A stretch of 64,000 nt of DNA from Sorghum bicolor. Taxonomy: Eukaryota > Streptophyta > Magnoliopsida > Poales > Poaceae. Under the pieces are notes generated by a model. It was not told the origin of the DNA, did no database searches, and saw only the letters and a list, made by a program, of their open reading frames with translations. Each line of letters begins with the position of its first letter. Positions within the stretch are counted from its first letter, which is position 1. The stretch covers positions 10,005,894 to 10,069,893 of the forward strand of contig NC_012873.2 of assembly GCF_000003195.3 (NCBI RefSeq), given 5' to 3'. Shown piece after piece: positions 38,547 to 53,049 of this stretch. The position numbers were made by a program, and so were the translations under genes.

Positions 38547-41394
38547 GAAGCTTCTTAACCATTGCTTTGAGTTGTTGATGCATGGCATGATCATCACCGT
38601 CGCTCGCCCAATATTTAGTCCATCCTTGCATCATAGGACTAAATTAAAACATTGTATACTAGCGCACAACACTAGTCCCAATGTTCATGCTATCACTCAA
38701 TCACAAAATCACTTAATGTCTAGGTGTCATTTTTCTTAGGGCACTCACAATGCAAGACTCTATCACATAGTCCAAGGCAATTAATTACATATTATTTATG
38801 GTATTTTGCTGATGTGGTAGCATATTTATTGAAGAAATAGGTAGAAAAAAATAAGACTCCAAGTCTTATTTAGACTCCAAGTCCACATTGTTCGAGGTAA
38901 TAAATAACTTTAGACTCTATGACAGAGTCTGCATTGTGAGTGCCCTTACAGGTACTCTTTCCGGCCTGTAGCTAATTATTGACATTGTCAGCTCAAAGCC
39001 CAAGAAGGCAATGTTTGGCGATGACTTACGCTCAAAAACATGATCAGATTAGGAAACACATTTTTTTTTGGGTATTTCCCTATTTGAGATCTTGTATAGG
39101 ACTTCTTCAATTACTTATGATAAACAAAGATTCGACCTTGCAAATGCTAAGACGGAGAGAATTCATGCTCATCACTATCTTTACTAGAGATGGATACTTT
39201 TCGTTAGGTGGTGATGAACCTATAATGTGGTGTAGCATGCACACAGGAGACGGATACTTTTTGGACATTATATATGTATCTATTTTTTAGATAATGGATT
39301 TTCATTAAATATATGTAATAGCACGTATAAAAAGTCAATGGATACATGCATGTGTAGTTCTTGTTTCTGGTAGGGAATTTAAGCACCATACATATTAACT
39401 TGTTAGAAAAATGTTGTGCGGGAGTATGTAGTCTGTACAGGCACTTGCTGAACATGGGTTGTAGAGGCAGTCTCGGTTCGTAGCACCATACGTGTTATCA
39501 TGGGCGGATCCAGGCCTCGGGCTAGGGGGCTGTAATCCCGGGTGCAGTCCAAATTTCCTATAAATAAGTCTTTAAAGCCCATATAAATCTTTGATATTTA
39601 GCTCAAGATAGCTCATTCTGCAACCAGCCCAAGCAATCTTTTACTATAATTAGCCCCCCTAGATAATGATTCTAGATCCGTCCCTAGTGTTATTGATTTT
39701 TGAGTAAGAGAAATGTTAGATTGGAGTGCCACAACCGGATGGTGATATGAACCAATTAGAGTAATTATGACTTCACCTCTCCATTTTATAATTAGCTGGG
39801 GGCATCATCATCATTCCAACCAGCTAGCAGTTGAAATTTTATTGTGAAAAGGGGTTAGAGTTGTCGACCGAGATCTCTGTCGATCTCTGTCGATTTTAGC
39901 CTGGACATTCAACCAATCAAATTTACATTTTAACTTCAACACACAAGGTACTTATACATAAATAACTCATCATCAGTCATCCTAATATTATATTTTTTCC
40001 AAGGCGGCAGGACGGGAATAATCACGGCTGACGCGTTAGTGCGTTGCTGGCTTGCTTGCTGGTACAACAACGATCCGGCGCACGTTGTACGTTTGCATGT
40101 GCATGTTCCTATACATGAGGTGAGATGCCTCATCATACGTATTCCATGGGTATCCTATAATCAAGGTCAACGCCCCCCGTACGTAGCGTCCATAATAATG
40201 GTCTTCATGTTTAGCTGTGATGGCTTTAGCGTAGCGGGAGATCGAGCTACCTAGCTAAGCGGCCGTGCAGCGCAATGATTTTTCTTGATTTATTGTAGTA
40301 TATATTTTACTAAAGGATTTATATACATTATTATTGGGTCAGCCGCCGGACCCCTATATACAGGCCTAAATGTAATAAAACTGTGTCAGCCCCAGCTCAT
40401 GTACGTACCTATAGTGGAAAATTATGTGAATAGTAGGTAAAGTTAAATCTGCCTTAAGGGCATATGGTCTCATCCTCATATCATTGAATTCGTATTGTGC
40501 ATAACTCTTAATGTGAATCCAATGGCTTGGAGAGTGAGACCATGTGCCCAAGATCATGGTCTCACCCGAATGCAGTTTTTTTGCCCTCATGCTCCCACTC
40601 TCTCCATCACTGAATTCGCATTGATAAGCGTGCAAACACACATCTTAAAGCAGATTCGTATTGAAATGTGTGTTTGCACACTTCTCAATGTGAATCCAGT
40701 GGTAGAGAGAGTGGGAGCACATGTCCATGAGGGCAAAAATAACTTTTCCGGTCTCACCCTCTCAGTTATTGAATTCATATTGTGCACACGTCAGTGAAGA
40801 GTACTCATCGCATAAGAAAAAGATTAGGCCGGAACCGAATATTAACCACACTCACACGTGCCCTAATGCACGACGTCGTACATGGAGTGTCTCGTCGATT
40901 TATAGTGTCCTTAGGATCAGGGGCGAAGCTAGGTAGTAGCTTGCGGGTGCCCAGGCACCCACAAAAATTTGAAAAACCACTATTAGAAACATATTTTCAC
41001 CATTGTTGTGGATTAAATTTTCACACCTATAAAAGAGAGGCACCCTCATCCAATTCGTTCTAGCTTCGCCCCTGCTTAGGATAACACTACCGCTAAATGG
41101 CTATAGCGTGCTATTTTAAACAATGGTTAGTTTATTTCCAACGCTCTACAGAGTACGGACGACGACGTTACCCTTCCTCTCTCGATCACACCAGGCCAGC
41201 TAGCTAGGGCACTACAAATTAAACCTACAAGCTTATCTCTGTTGGCAACGACGACGTACATACACTATTTGAAGCTGTGGGAGAAGAATTATTAGTCTTT
41301 CTTTACAGATGTCAGCGCGCGGTAGATGGTTGCAGTTGCACGTTACAACCCAGCGACTGCCCGGCCCGGGATATAGGAATTCTGGACAAAATTA

Positions 41395-41436
<42 letters not shown>

Positions 41437-41600
41437 TACTCCTAAAACGTACACAGATCAACAACAACATACACGGTATCGTATAAGCTTCCCTAGTACG
41501 TAGCAAGAGATATCAGATATGTCACATGGGTGGAGGATCGAAGACGAAGTTATATACTCCCCATCTATATATGTAATGTAACGCAAGATTCGAGAGAGCA
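38547..41600. other. Intergenic with foldback element and promoter of peroxidase 3
   Basis: No gene is recognised. The stretch contains the foldback element at 40495-40790 and a (TA)n tract at about 41398-41434. Open frames here are short and without domains. Confidence 0.5.
40495..40790. mobile_element. Foldback (hairpin) element
   Basis: The arms around about 40650 pair. GCAAACACACAT at 40637 matches ATGTGTGTTTGC at 40664. CATGCTCCCACTCTC at 40590 matches GAGAGTGGGAGCAC at 40706. The outer GAGTGAGACC at 40537 matches GGTCTCACCCTC at 40751. A smaller hairpin with GGTCTCA and GAGACC adjoins on the left (40458-40550). Confidence 0.65.
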
Positions 41601-41610
41601 CTATAAATAC
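41601..41610 (+). promoter_or_regulatory. TATA box of peroxidase copy 3
   Basis: CTATAAATAC lies about 150 bases upstream of the ATG at 41751 and equals the motif of the other copies. Confidence 0.7.
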
Positions 41611-41750
41611 GAGGTCACGTACACAGACGACGCTCTATCTCAGCTCTCGAGAGCCAGTCCAGTCGCAAAGGAAACCCTAGCTAGCAGCAATAGCAAAGGC
41701 TAATTAACCAGCTATAAGTAATTGTGCAATAATTGTGAGAGCTAGCTGAG

Positions 41751-42940
<1,190 letters not shown>

Positions 42941-44419
42941 CTAATTAATTAACAAGAGCTGAAGAATGTTGCCGGCCGGCCATCAACAATTGATTGATTG
43001 TCATGCATAGACTCACGCACTCACAGGGACACATGCATGCACACGCTAGCTGTTGGATTGTTCATGAAGAAGGCACTCCATGATTAATGTAATATATACG
43101 TGTTGAAGAAATATATGGGTATCCCATTCCCATTTCTAGTAATAAAAATCTGTACTAAACAGTGTTTGAATTTCAGTTGATTAACAACTCTGATAAATTT
43201 AGAGAAAACTATGCAAAAAGTCTACATAACCCCCAAAATTATCTATGGTGTACTATTTCACCTCCCGAACTATAAAACCGGATATTCTACCTTCTGAACT
43301 TTCTAAACCGGTCAAATAACCGTCTAGTGGTTCTAGAGAGTGGTTTTGTTTTTTTTCTTTTTTATTTATTTTTGCTGAATCTTTGAAAAATCATAATAAA
43401 CCGTAAAAGGTGAACAACAAGCTTTTGACGCTGCCACAAGCAACTGCACTCACAAGAGATATACAAGTAAAGATCTAGTGTCGGAGATGCAAACCAAAAT
43501 GGAGAAAGACATACGATTTTTCTGCCGAAATTCGAAGACTTAATAACCACCTACTCTTTATTATTTGGTGAGGCGAGTCAAAAGATCACCGCTCCTCAAG
43601 TAAGGTAGGCTCTAACATTAGCACTAGCCTATTGTGAGCGAGTTGATCAACAAGCTTGGCCTACCCGATCGAAGTTTAGCACGAGGCCTGAGGCCAAACG
43701 TTGCAAACACCTAGCACACCTGCTCCTGCTACCAGCTCGACTTTTTTTTTTTTTTTGACAAGAGCTACCAGCTCGACTTGACTTGGCTCCGCAGCATTAG
43801 CGCCCTAATCGTCGTCGCACGAACAGAGCTGCGCCACCGCCGTCCACGGTCTCAACCTGCACGTCGGCATATGCGCCCAGCCCGCCAAGTCTCGTGAAAA
43901 CATATAAGATACGAACGGATATTATCGATATCATATTTGTTTTTATATTTTTGGTCGAATTTGAATTCAAATACGGATAATATTAATCATGACGGATAAG
44001 ATGGGATTGGATGTCAACATCATAAATATACGATTTAACTATTCAGATACGGTATCGGACGGTGAATATTTGGACTCTAATACAGACAAATCTAAACTTC
44101 TCTAAACGAATTCGATCTCAAATACAATTAGAAAATATTTGTACCGTTTTCAAGCAGCTGTTGCAGAGGCGCAGAGCCATGCTGGGATGCAAAGCCCATC
44201 CAAAGTGAATGGGCTACAGTAGGCCTGTTACTGTGAAAATATACGAAATAGCTGAAAGGGCCAAGGTGACAAAACGGGTTGGAAAAGAAAATGGGCCACA
44301 CGAAAAGTAAAATTCTGAGACAATTAGAAAAATTTTAAAGGGCTCATATTACTTTGAAATTTATACTTAAACCTATGTTTCTCATAGAAACTGCACGATA
44401 TGTCATGTATTATCTATTA
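42941..44419. other. 3' flank of peroxidase 3 and intergenic DNA
   Basis: AGTAATAAAAATC near 43138 is a plausible polyadenylation signal. Beyond it I see no gene. Confidence 0.45.
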
Positions 44420-45873
44420 CTAGCAAAATATGCCCGTGCGTTGCTACGGGAGCAAATAGACATTTGTAGAAAATGAGCACTTTGTTATATTTATTTGTGT
44501 TTTATCCTTTGTATTAAAATTGACAATTTTGAAGCTTTTACAACTGACTTTGAAGCAGACTGTCTATATATAGTTTATATACATGCTCTTAGACTTTTTA
44601 GGGCTTTTATTTCACGCACAATGGCACCTTATACTCTCTGGTTGAAAGTAGCCTAATAAACTTTTGAATTATAATTTTTAGATTTGATTTTGATTTTATA
44701 TAGATTGTATAAGTTTCTGTCAATTTATGCATTGTTCGTGAAAAGACAAGAAGCTAACAATATACTTTTTATTGGTAAGCCGAAGTCTATATATATCTTG
44801 AGATTGATTTTTATTGTGCGTTGCAACGGGGGGAAAGCATCAAATGGCCATAGAAAGTTATGACATAATGTTACATTCTATTTATGTTTATGTTTTTTAT
44901 AAAATTTGAAGTCTATAATTTATTTTATTGATAACCATGACATCTATGGTATTAAATAGTTTATATTTAAAATAATATATAGCTTGGAGATATATTTATT
45001 TAATAGTAAAAATAGAAATTAGTCAAACCTTCTCTTACTTTAATATTACCTCTTCATATACCTTAGTATTATATTAAAAATAAGAAGTTTGTTGGTAGCT
45101 TTATTTTTTATTTAGATTAGGATTTCTATAAAATATGATATATCAGTTAAATGTATGTAGATTATAAACACATGGACTTATAAAGTGTTCACATAACATA
45201 ACAACACATCATGCAAAGGTAGTGTAAGCATCCTCAAGCATAAATTTAGTTAAATTAGTAAATCAGTGAGATATACAGAAATTATGCTAAAACTTTTACC
45301 ACAAATCAAGCATCACATTAAATCTTGCTATTATAAAATTTTCATAATAATTAGAGCAAGATAACTACAATTTTAGTTTTACACTAAAAAGCATAGGCAA
45401 GCATCTACCAACAGAAAAATATACTAAAATTTATGATTTTTTTGTTTACTATATGGATCTAAATATGTGGAGCTGAACAAAATTTGTTTTATAATTTTTA
45501 GATTTTTCTATAAATTACTATATATTTATTAATTTTATAGAAGATTTTGCATTAGGAACCCTAAAAAAACTTCTATTCTTTTTCCTCTTCGAGTCTATCT
45601 ATGGGCCGATTGTGGATGCGGCTCTTCCAGCAGTCTATCTACGGGCGGTCGGATAGATTGGCTGACAAATTTGCACTTACGCCCCTGTACTTTTTTTAAT
45701 TTTAATATGTTCTAATATGTATAAGAGATTTTGCATTGGGAACCCTAGAAAATTTCTATTCTTTTTTTTCCTCCTCTACTGATTCCAGACGGAAACGGAC
45801 ATACGGAGTAGCGGATAGGTTGGCAGAAAAATATGGCAGACTGAAATTTTCTTCTTTTATAAATAGGTATAGA
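44420..45873 (-). mobile_element. Non-autonomous Helitron, 1454 bases
   Basis: On the minus strand the element begins TCTATACCTATTTATAAAAG at 45873, preceded by A. It ends with hairpin CCCGTAGCAACGCACGGG, then CATATTTTGCTAG at 44420, followed by T. The 5' TC, 3' hairpin plus CTAG, and A/T insertion site are the Helitron signature. A degenerate second hairpin (GTGCGTTGCAACGGGG at 44816) and a repeated ~90-base 5' segment (45538 and 45724) suggest internal duplication. There is no Rep/helicase gene. Confidence 0.8.
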
Positions 45874-46325
45874 TATGCTTTCACGAAATTATGGATTTAG
45901 GGTAACTTTGCAAATAACCCCTCAGAATTTTCTGCTTTTATAACATTTGTTAACCTTTTGACCGTAGACTAGATCCACTGTTTATGCATATTTACTATAT
46001 ACTTTTTCATATTCTGCATATATAAGAATTTTTATATAATATTAAATCAGTAGTTTAATTGTTGCTATCTCTAATTTTATTGCCCTGAAGTAAATAGTAG
46101 ATTAATTCTAAAAACTTTTCTATATGCTGAATTTACTTCTAAATAATGCTAGTGCAGCCTTATATATATCATGTAATTGTGACAATACAATTTTGAATGA
46201 CTACACTAAAAGCATGGTATAAGGTGTATGCTTCTCTCAATCCTACATATCTTAGACTTATCAACCTTGAGAGGCTTATATTATTTTTTTTTCTGGCATG
46301 ATGATTTTTTAATGATTGTTTCGTA

Positions 46326-46540
46326 CTCCCTCCAACCCAAATTATAAGTCATTCCAAGAATCTTGGACTGTCAAAGCATTTCAAGTTTGACCAAATTTAT
46401 ATAATAAGATAATAACATTTATGATATCAACTATGTATCATTAGATTCTTTATCAATTATATTTTCATAGAATACCTATTTGATGTCAAAACTCTTGATA
46501 ATTCTCTCTGTAATTTTGGTCAAACTTGAGATACCGCTTG
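46326..46540. mobile_element. Stowaway-like MITE, right end unclear
   Basis: TA then CTCCCTCCAACCCAAATTAT marks the left end. Internal words such as TTTGACCAAATTTAT are shared with the other copies. The right terminus is lost. Confidence 0.55.
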
Positions 46541-46798
46541 CTAAGTTTAGAGATTTGTGGTGATTACTTTGAAAGTTCAGGGGCTAGAATGACATCACCG
46601 GCCAAGTTTAGAGACTTGTGGTGATTACCTTGAAAATTTAGGGATCTAGATAACACAGTCTACCAAGTTTACGAACTCATAGATATCACTTTAGAAGTTT
46701 AGAGACCTAGATGACACCGCCGGCCAAGTTCAAGGACCGGCAGTGGATTTTACTCTTCTCATTACTATCAAGGAGCTGAGTGCATTGCTCTAAACTAA

Positions 46799-46996
46799 GG
46801 GGGTGTTTGGCACTGCTCCACAAACTCCACCATGGAACAGCTCCACAAAAAACTGGAGTTCGTGGAGTACCTTTTTAGGTGCTCTCACAACTCCACTATT
46901 TTTTTCTCGAACTGAGTGCGTGGAGCTGAAACTGTTTGGCTAAAAAACGTGGAGCGGAGCTGAAAAATGTGGAGCAGATCAGTCCCAAACGCCCCC
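46799..46996. mobile_element. Tourist-like MITE
   Basis: Inverted ends GGGGGTGTTTGG and CCAAACGCCCCC are flanked by TAA on both sides. The 198-base element has internal GTGGAG repeats. Confidence 0.75.
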
Positions 46997-47837
46997 TAAA
47001 TGAATAGCACTTTTACTTCTAGAATGGAAAAAAATATATAAATGTTCAAAGTTTAAGACATAAATCCGATACACATTTTAATTACCATATAATCCCATAA
47101 AAACCCTAGTGGACTAATTGTTAGCCGTGTTTCACAAAGGGAATGGAAATTCGACTTTACCAGACCATGATTGGCACGGGTGCCATATTGCGACTTGATG
47201 CCGTGCATCTTTGGTGGTAGCTTCCAAAAAACGTGCAATCATGCACGCAGGCAGATAGGATAAAAATCAATCATGCAAATACTTGGTACTTCCAGAAGAA
47301 CGTAATGTACAATCACCGTGCAGCAGGCATTGACTGGTGCGGGGTCAACGGATGGAGCCAGGGCGTTTCGCCATCTCGGATTCCAGGGGAGGAAGGGCAC
47401 AAGGCGCAAGCGGACAGGGCAAGCGAAAAGGACGCGAGGGCAAGCCGACGGCGGCGAGACTGCGGGGCGATCGGGCAAGGCAAATACCATGGCGATCCCG
47501 CCGCCCGGAACGACGTCGCTTGCGTGGTTGACGCGGCACGGCCGACGGCAGACGCGCAAGCCGGCTGGTCTCCGGAACAGTACGTACACACGGGACACGT
47601 ACGTGCTGGTTACATGTGACCAATGCGAGAGAGTGTGACACGATTGCCAGGGATGTGTTACACGGTATGACATAATACACATGTTATTCGTTAAATTTAT
47701 CAGTTATTCAGTAATATTTTTCTCCTATAATAAATCAGCGAACAATATTTTTAATTTTAACTTTTTAACGAAACAAACCGAGCGTTGGCCGAATTGTGGG
47801 GCCGCATATCTATTCAGGAGGTAGTGCTAATTGTGTA

Positions 47838-48098
47838 CTCCCTCCATTCCAAATTATAGCACATTCCAAAAATCTTGAAGAGTTGTAACATTTTAAAATT
47901 AATCAAAATTATAGAGAGAATTACAAAGACTTGTAATATTAAATAGGTGTACTATAAAAATATAATTATTGAAGAATCACAAAAAAAGAAATTAGTATAA
48001 TAAATGTTATTATGTTATCATATAAATGTTGTTTAAACTTAAGATGTTTTAACTCTCCAAGATTCTTGTAATGTCTTATAATTTGGGACGAAGAGGGC
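47838..48098. mobile_element. Stowaway-like MITE
   Basis: CTCCCTCCATTCCAAATTAT at the left and TTATAATTTGGGACGAAGAG at the right are inverted, with TA next to the left end. The interior is AT-rich and non-coding. Confidence 0.7.
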
Positions 48099-48471
48099 AC
48101 ATATTTAGCCATGTGAATACAATATCAATTGAGGTCAACATCCTGGGTATGGTGCCAATATGTGGCCACTAATACTGTTCAAAGCAAGGATATATCAACT
48201 CTCTCACACAAAAGAAAACAAAGGACATTAAATAGCGAGCACTCCATTTGAAATTATAGATTTTTTATTTGTTCTGAATCAAATTTCTCTAAGTTTAACC
48301 ATGTAAAAATACACCATCAAACTAGCTAGTTTCATTAAATTCTGGATGTTATTTATTTTTTCAAAAAAAATGGTTGAAGTTAGATAATATTGACTTAAGA
48401 CAAAACAAAATTAACCATTAATTTAGAACCAAAGTAGTAGAAAATTATATAGACGGTTATATATGGATTAA

Positions 48472-48710
48472 GGCCTTGTTTAGTTCACCCAAAAAACCAA
48501 AAAGTTTTCAAGATTCCCCGTCACATCAAATCTTACGGCACATGCATGAAGCTTTATATATAGACGAAAATAAAAACTAATTACACAGTTTGTCTGTAAA
48601 TCGCGAGACAAATCTTTTGATCCTAGTTAGTTTATAATTGGACAATATTTGCCATAAACAAATAAAAGTGTTACAGTACCGAAATCCGAAATCTTTTCGG
48701 AACGAAGGCC
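48472..48710. mobile_element. Harbinger-type MITE (GGCCTTGTTTAGTT family)
   Basis: The ends are GGCCTTGTTTAGTTCAC and TCGGAACGAAGGCC. The flanking triplet TAA is present on both sides (48469-48471, 48711-48713). Confidence 0.75.
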
Positions 48711-49348
48711 TAAATGTAGACATTGGAAAGTAGTAAAAAAAAACCCCCCGTAGGAGCAGAGAAGTCTACCAGGTCATGCTCCCTGGGAAGTATATATATA
48801 TAAGATTATATAAGAGGCAAGACAGTTTCGTCATCATGCTTCTTGAGTCGTTGTATTGTACTACACAGTTCAGACTATGGTGATCGTAACTGTTTCAAAA
48901 GCGAAATTTACACAGTAAACAGTCGTACTTTTTCTACCGACTAGCAGTATTTTTCTCTTGTAATAAATCAGCCAACAATAATTTCAGCCTTAACTTTTTA
49001 GACCAGCGAATTGTGGGGCTTTTGCCAAAATGGGTTTATATCCCTTTATAAATTTTGCAATTATATATATATTGATGATGTTAATTGATCTAAAATCAAT
49101 GAGCTTTGGCCTCACATGTTTTCAATCCTGGATCCACCACTGAGTGGCACACAACTATAGTTTGCAGGTGCACACAGGATCATCCATCGTTTAGTCGAAG
49201 CAAGCGAACAAACCATTTGTAACGGGAAAAACACATAGCGTATTGGTTTGACTGAAAAACAATGGCCGAAAGTCACGACATGGTTGCTGCCACTAGCATA
49301 TACGTGATGGATTAATTCTCCTAAATTAATCACATGCATACATACCTG

Positions 49349-49578
49349 GGCCTTGTTTGGTTCCTAAAAAATTTTATAAAAAAATTTCACTATCACATCG
49401 AATCTTATGGCGCATATATAGAGTATTAAATATCGATAAAAATAATAACTAGTTGCACAATTTACCTGTAATGTGAGATAAATTTTTTACATCTAATTGA
49501 TCTATGATTAGATAATATTTGTCAAATATAAATAAAAGTACTATCAATTTTTTTAAAAAATTGGAACTAAACACGGCC
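49349..49578. mobile_element. Harbinger-type MITE (GGCCTTGTTTAGTT family)
   Basis: The ends are GGCCTTGTTTGGTTCC and GGAACTAAACACGGCC. They are flanked by CTG at 49346-49348 and 49579-49581. Confidence 0.8.
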
Positions 49579-49671
49579 CTGCTCTGGAAGCCGGACAGTA
49601 ATAGATCCGTCACTATAACGTGACGAGAGTACTAGTACGTCTCTTGACTTTTGCCTGCGTGCCTACATGTA

Positions 49672-49903
49672 CTCCCTCTCTTTGTACCAAAGAATCAATT
49701 TCTACAATCTATATTTTTATAAAAAAAGTAATAATATCTATGATATAAAATATGTATCATATAAAAATATATTCTATGAGACGAATCTAATGATATTAAT
49801 TTGATACCATAAATCTTAGCATTTTTTTTAGAAATTTGGTCAAAGTTTAAACAGTTTGACTTAGGACAACTCTAAAAATTGATTTTTTTCATAGACAGAG
49901 GGA
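49672..49903. mobile_element. Stowaway-like MITE
   Basis: TA then CTCCCTCTCTTTG at the left and AGACAGAGGGAA then TA at the right bound an AT-rich stretch. Confidence 0.65.
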
Positions 49904-50153
49904 ATATTTCAATAAGGCCTTATTTAATTCCAAGATCAAAAGTTTTTGATGTCGCATCGGATATGCCGATACATATTTGAAATTTCCTTTTTAGCCGTAC
50001 TTTTTCTGCCAGTCAGCAGTATTTTTCTCTCACAATAAATCAGCCAACACTAATTTCAGCCTTAACTCCCTCTATAATATAGCTCACCTAAGAGACGAAT
50101 TCATTAAGACTAATTAATTTGTTATTAGCATATGTGGACTACTGCAGTCGTTA

Positions 50154-50852
50154 GAGCATCTCCAATGGTTTTGCATTTGAGGTTTATATTCTTATAATTT
50201 GCCAAAACAGTTTTGCATTTGGAGTTTGCATTTTGGGTAATTTGGCAAATGAGAGAGCAAACTTGGCATAATTTCCAAGCCGCGGACGGTTTGGAAAAAG
50301 CCTAATCGCACGCGTCTCCCAGTCCCTCGCGCGATCCGGACTTCTCTTCGTGCCATATATGCTCAACCGATCGCGACAGAAACCCCCCAGTCCTCCACGC
50401 GCTGCCGTCCGCAGCCGATTGAAGTCGCGAGGGACTCCATCGCGAGCACCAGCCCTCCACGCGTCGCCGTCCGCTGCCGATCGCGACCGACTCCATCGCG
50501 AGCACCAGCCCTCCACGCGTCGCCGTCCCCTGCCGATCGTGAGCAACACCATCGCGTAGAAACTCCCTCCATGCGCCGTTGTCAGCAGCCGATCACGACC
50601 AACCGGCGATAGAATTGGCGGCGATACGACAGGGCGACGCGGGTACCGGGGCGCGCAAAGAAGTCGACCGCGCGGGAAGGAACCGTGACCACGCGCCACA
50701 TGGAAAAATATTTGCATTTGGGTCTACTTTGGGTAAATGCCAAGTCAATTATGCAAAACCTTTGGAAATGACCTATTTTTTGTATTTTGTTTTGGGAGTT
50801 TGCAAACAACAACAAATGTCAAGTCAATTATGCAAAACCCTTGGAGATGCTC
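50154..50852. mobile_element. GAGCATCTCCAA element with GC-rich core
   Basis: The inverted ends GAGCATCTCCAATGG and CTTGGAGATGCTC are flanked by TTA at 50151-50153 and 50853-50855. The outer parts pair (TTTGCATTTG with CAAATGCAAA-like words). The centre (50270-50700) is GC-rich and holds tandem ~64-base repeats containing CACCAGCCCTCCACGCG. It resembles a non-autonomous Harbinger-type element with foreign DNA in its centre. Confidence 0.65.
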
Positions 50853-50932
50853 TTATGGCTAATTAGGCTTAAAAGATTCATCTTCTAATTTACAACTAAA
50901 CTGTGTAATTAGATTTTTTTTATCTATATTTA

Positions 50933-52031
50933 GGCCTTGTTTAGTTCCAAAAACTTTTGGAAAATCGACATTATAGCACTTTCGTTTATATTGACAAAAA
51001 TTGTCCAATTATGGACTAACTAGACTCAAAAAATTCGTTTTGTCAATTTCGACGAAACTGTGCAATTAGTTTTTATTTTCGTCTATATTTAATACTCCAT
51101 GTATACGTCTAAAGATTCGATGTGATGGGGAATCTGAAAAATTTTATAATTTTTTTTGGAACTCACCCAAAAAACAAAAAGTTTTTAAGATTCTCTATCA
51201 CATCGAATCTTTCGTCACATGCATGAAGCATTAAATATAGACAAAAATAAAAACTAATTGCACCGTCTAATTGTAAATCGTGAGACAAATCTTTTAATCT
51301 TAGTTAGTCTATGATTGGACAATATTTGACACAAACAAACAAAAGTGCTACAGTAGTAAAATCCAAAAAAATTTCACATCTAAACAAGGCCTTAGGCCCT
51401 GTTTAGTTCCCTACCAAAATTTTTTTCATCCATCCCATCGAATCTTTGGACACATGCATGGAACATTAAATGTAGATAAAAAAATAAACTAATTACACAG
51501 TTTAGTTAAGAATCGCGAGACGAATCTTTTAAGCCTAGTTACTCCATGATTAGCCTTAAGTGCTACAGTAACCCACATATGCTTCCGACACATCCGATGT
51601 GACCTCAAAAAAAATTCCGACATCCTTCCGACACATCCGATGTGACCTCCAAAAAATTTTCGTTCCCAATCTAAACAGACCCTTAGGCCCTGTTTAGTTT
51701 CCCACCCAAAAATTTTTCATCCATCCCATCGAATCTTTGGACACATGCATAGAACATTAAATGTAGATAAAAAAATAAACTAACTACACAGTTTAGTTAA
51801 GAATCGCGAGACGAATCTTTTAAGCCTAGTTACTCTATGATTAGCCTTAAGTGCTACAGTAACCCACATATGCTAATGACAGATTAATTATGCTTAATAA
51901 ATTTGTCTTGCAGTTTCCTGACGAGCTATATAATTTGTTTTTTTATTAGTTTCTAAAAAATTCTCCCGACATCCTTCCGACACATCCGATGTGACACCCA
52001 AAAAATTTTCGTTCCCAATCTAAACAGGGCT
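50933..52031. mobile_element. Head-to-tail array of Harbinger-type MITEs
   Basis: Three units are separated by single TTA triplets: 50933-51391, 51395-51682 and 51686-52031. The first unit is itself a fusion of two copies that have lost their facing ends near 51160. The other two begin GGCCCTGTTTAGTT and share most of their interior, including AATCGCGAGACGAATCTTTT. TTA also flanks the whole array (50930-50932, 52032-52034). Confidence 0.75.
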
Positions 52032-53049
52032 TTAGTATTTGTGTCTAGAGATTTGATAAGACAGTTGAAAAGTTTTTAGAGTATCGTTATGTCCAATCAT
52101 AGTCGCAATCAGTCGCCATCTTGTCAACAGTATGTGTTCAACTCCTTCCGGGACACTCCATCCATGATCACGATATATGGAGAACCACGAATAAAATCTC
52201 CAGTGGATCTTACTGTTGTAATGGGATGATTAATTAGCTACTGGGATGGCGTCAAGGCAACGGCACTTGCAATGTACTGCTTCCTTTGTTCACACACAAT
52301 TATATCCTAGGAATCAACGGAGTCAAACTATCTGAAGGATTTGACTCAAGACCAGTTTTGATGGGTTTCATTAAAGTTTCATGCATATTAAATATGTTAA
52401 TATAACGTTTTATTAATAAAAAGAGAGATGATAAGAGTTTTATGAGAGTAGAGAGAATTTTATTCTCCATAAAACTTATGTACATTGTTTCTAAAATATA
52501 AATATATTAAAAACTAAGTCATAAAACTCACACTGAAGATGGCCTAAATACGCCGCTACATGTCTATTTTCAAATACCTATAATATGTTGAGGTTATTCA
52601 TGTAAATAGACCAATCTCAGTAACGATTTTTATAACATTATTTGTAAGATTGTCATGTCATATGGAATGAAATGAAACATTAATGAAACGCCCACTTTTA
52701 TGAAAAGTTTTATTATATGATTTCAACATTTAATTTTATGATTCATAAGAAATTAATAATCGTGCCAAAAGAGTATCATCCCCATTAAACTCACTTCGTC
52801 TCTCTCTTTTTAAAAGTTTTGCCATATTGTCAAAAGCGCTTATAGCTTATTAAATGCAAACAACTCTAGTGAAACTCCCGCTGAGATAGGCCAAATATGC
52901 TACTTTATGCATGTATTTTTTTATTATGCATCACTAATAATAATAGAAAAAGAAGATAAAATCTACTGAGAAAGATCTGTATTATTGCGTGTTCTCGTCA
53001 TCTACAAAAGAAGTAATTCTCGCATTTTGAGAAATCAAATGCTTTCATA

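Noticed and set aside
44816..44835. Second Helitron 3' end inside the 44.4-45.9 kb element
   Set aside because: The hairpin half is recognisable, but no CTAG follows at the right distance, so it is treated as an internal duplicate.
50184..50717. 177-codon minus-strand frame
   Set aside because: It follows tandem repeats in the GC-rich core of a MITE-like element and lacks any domain.
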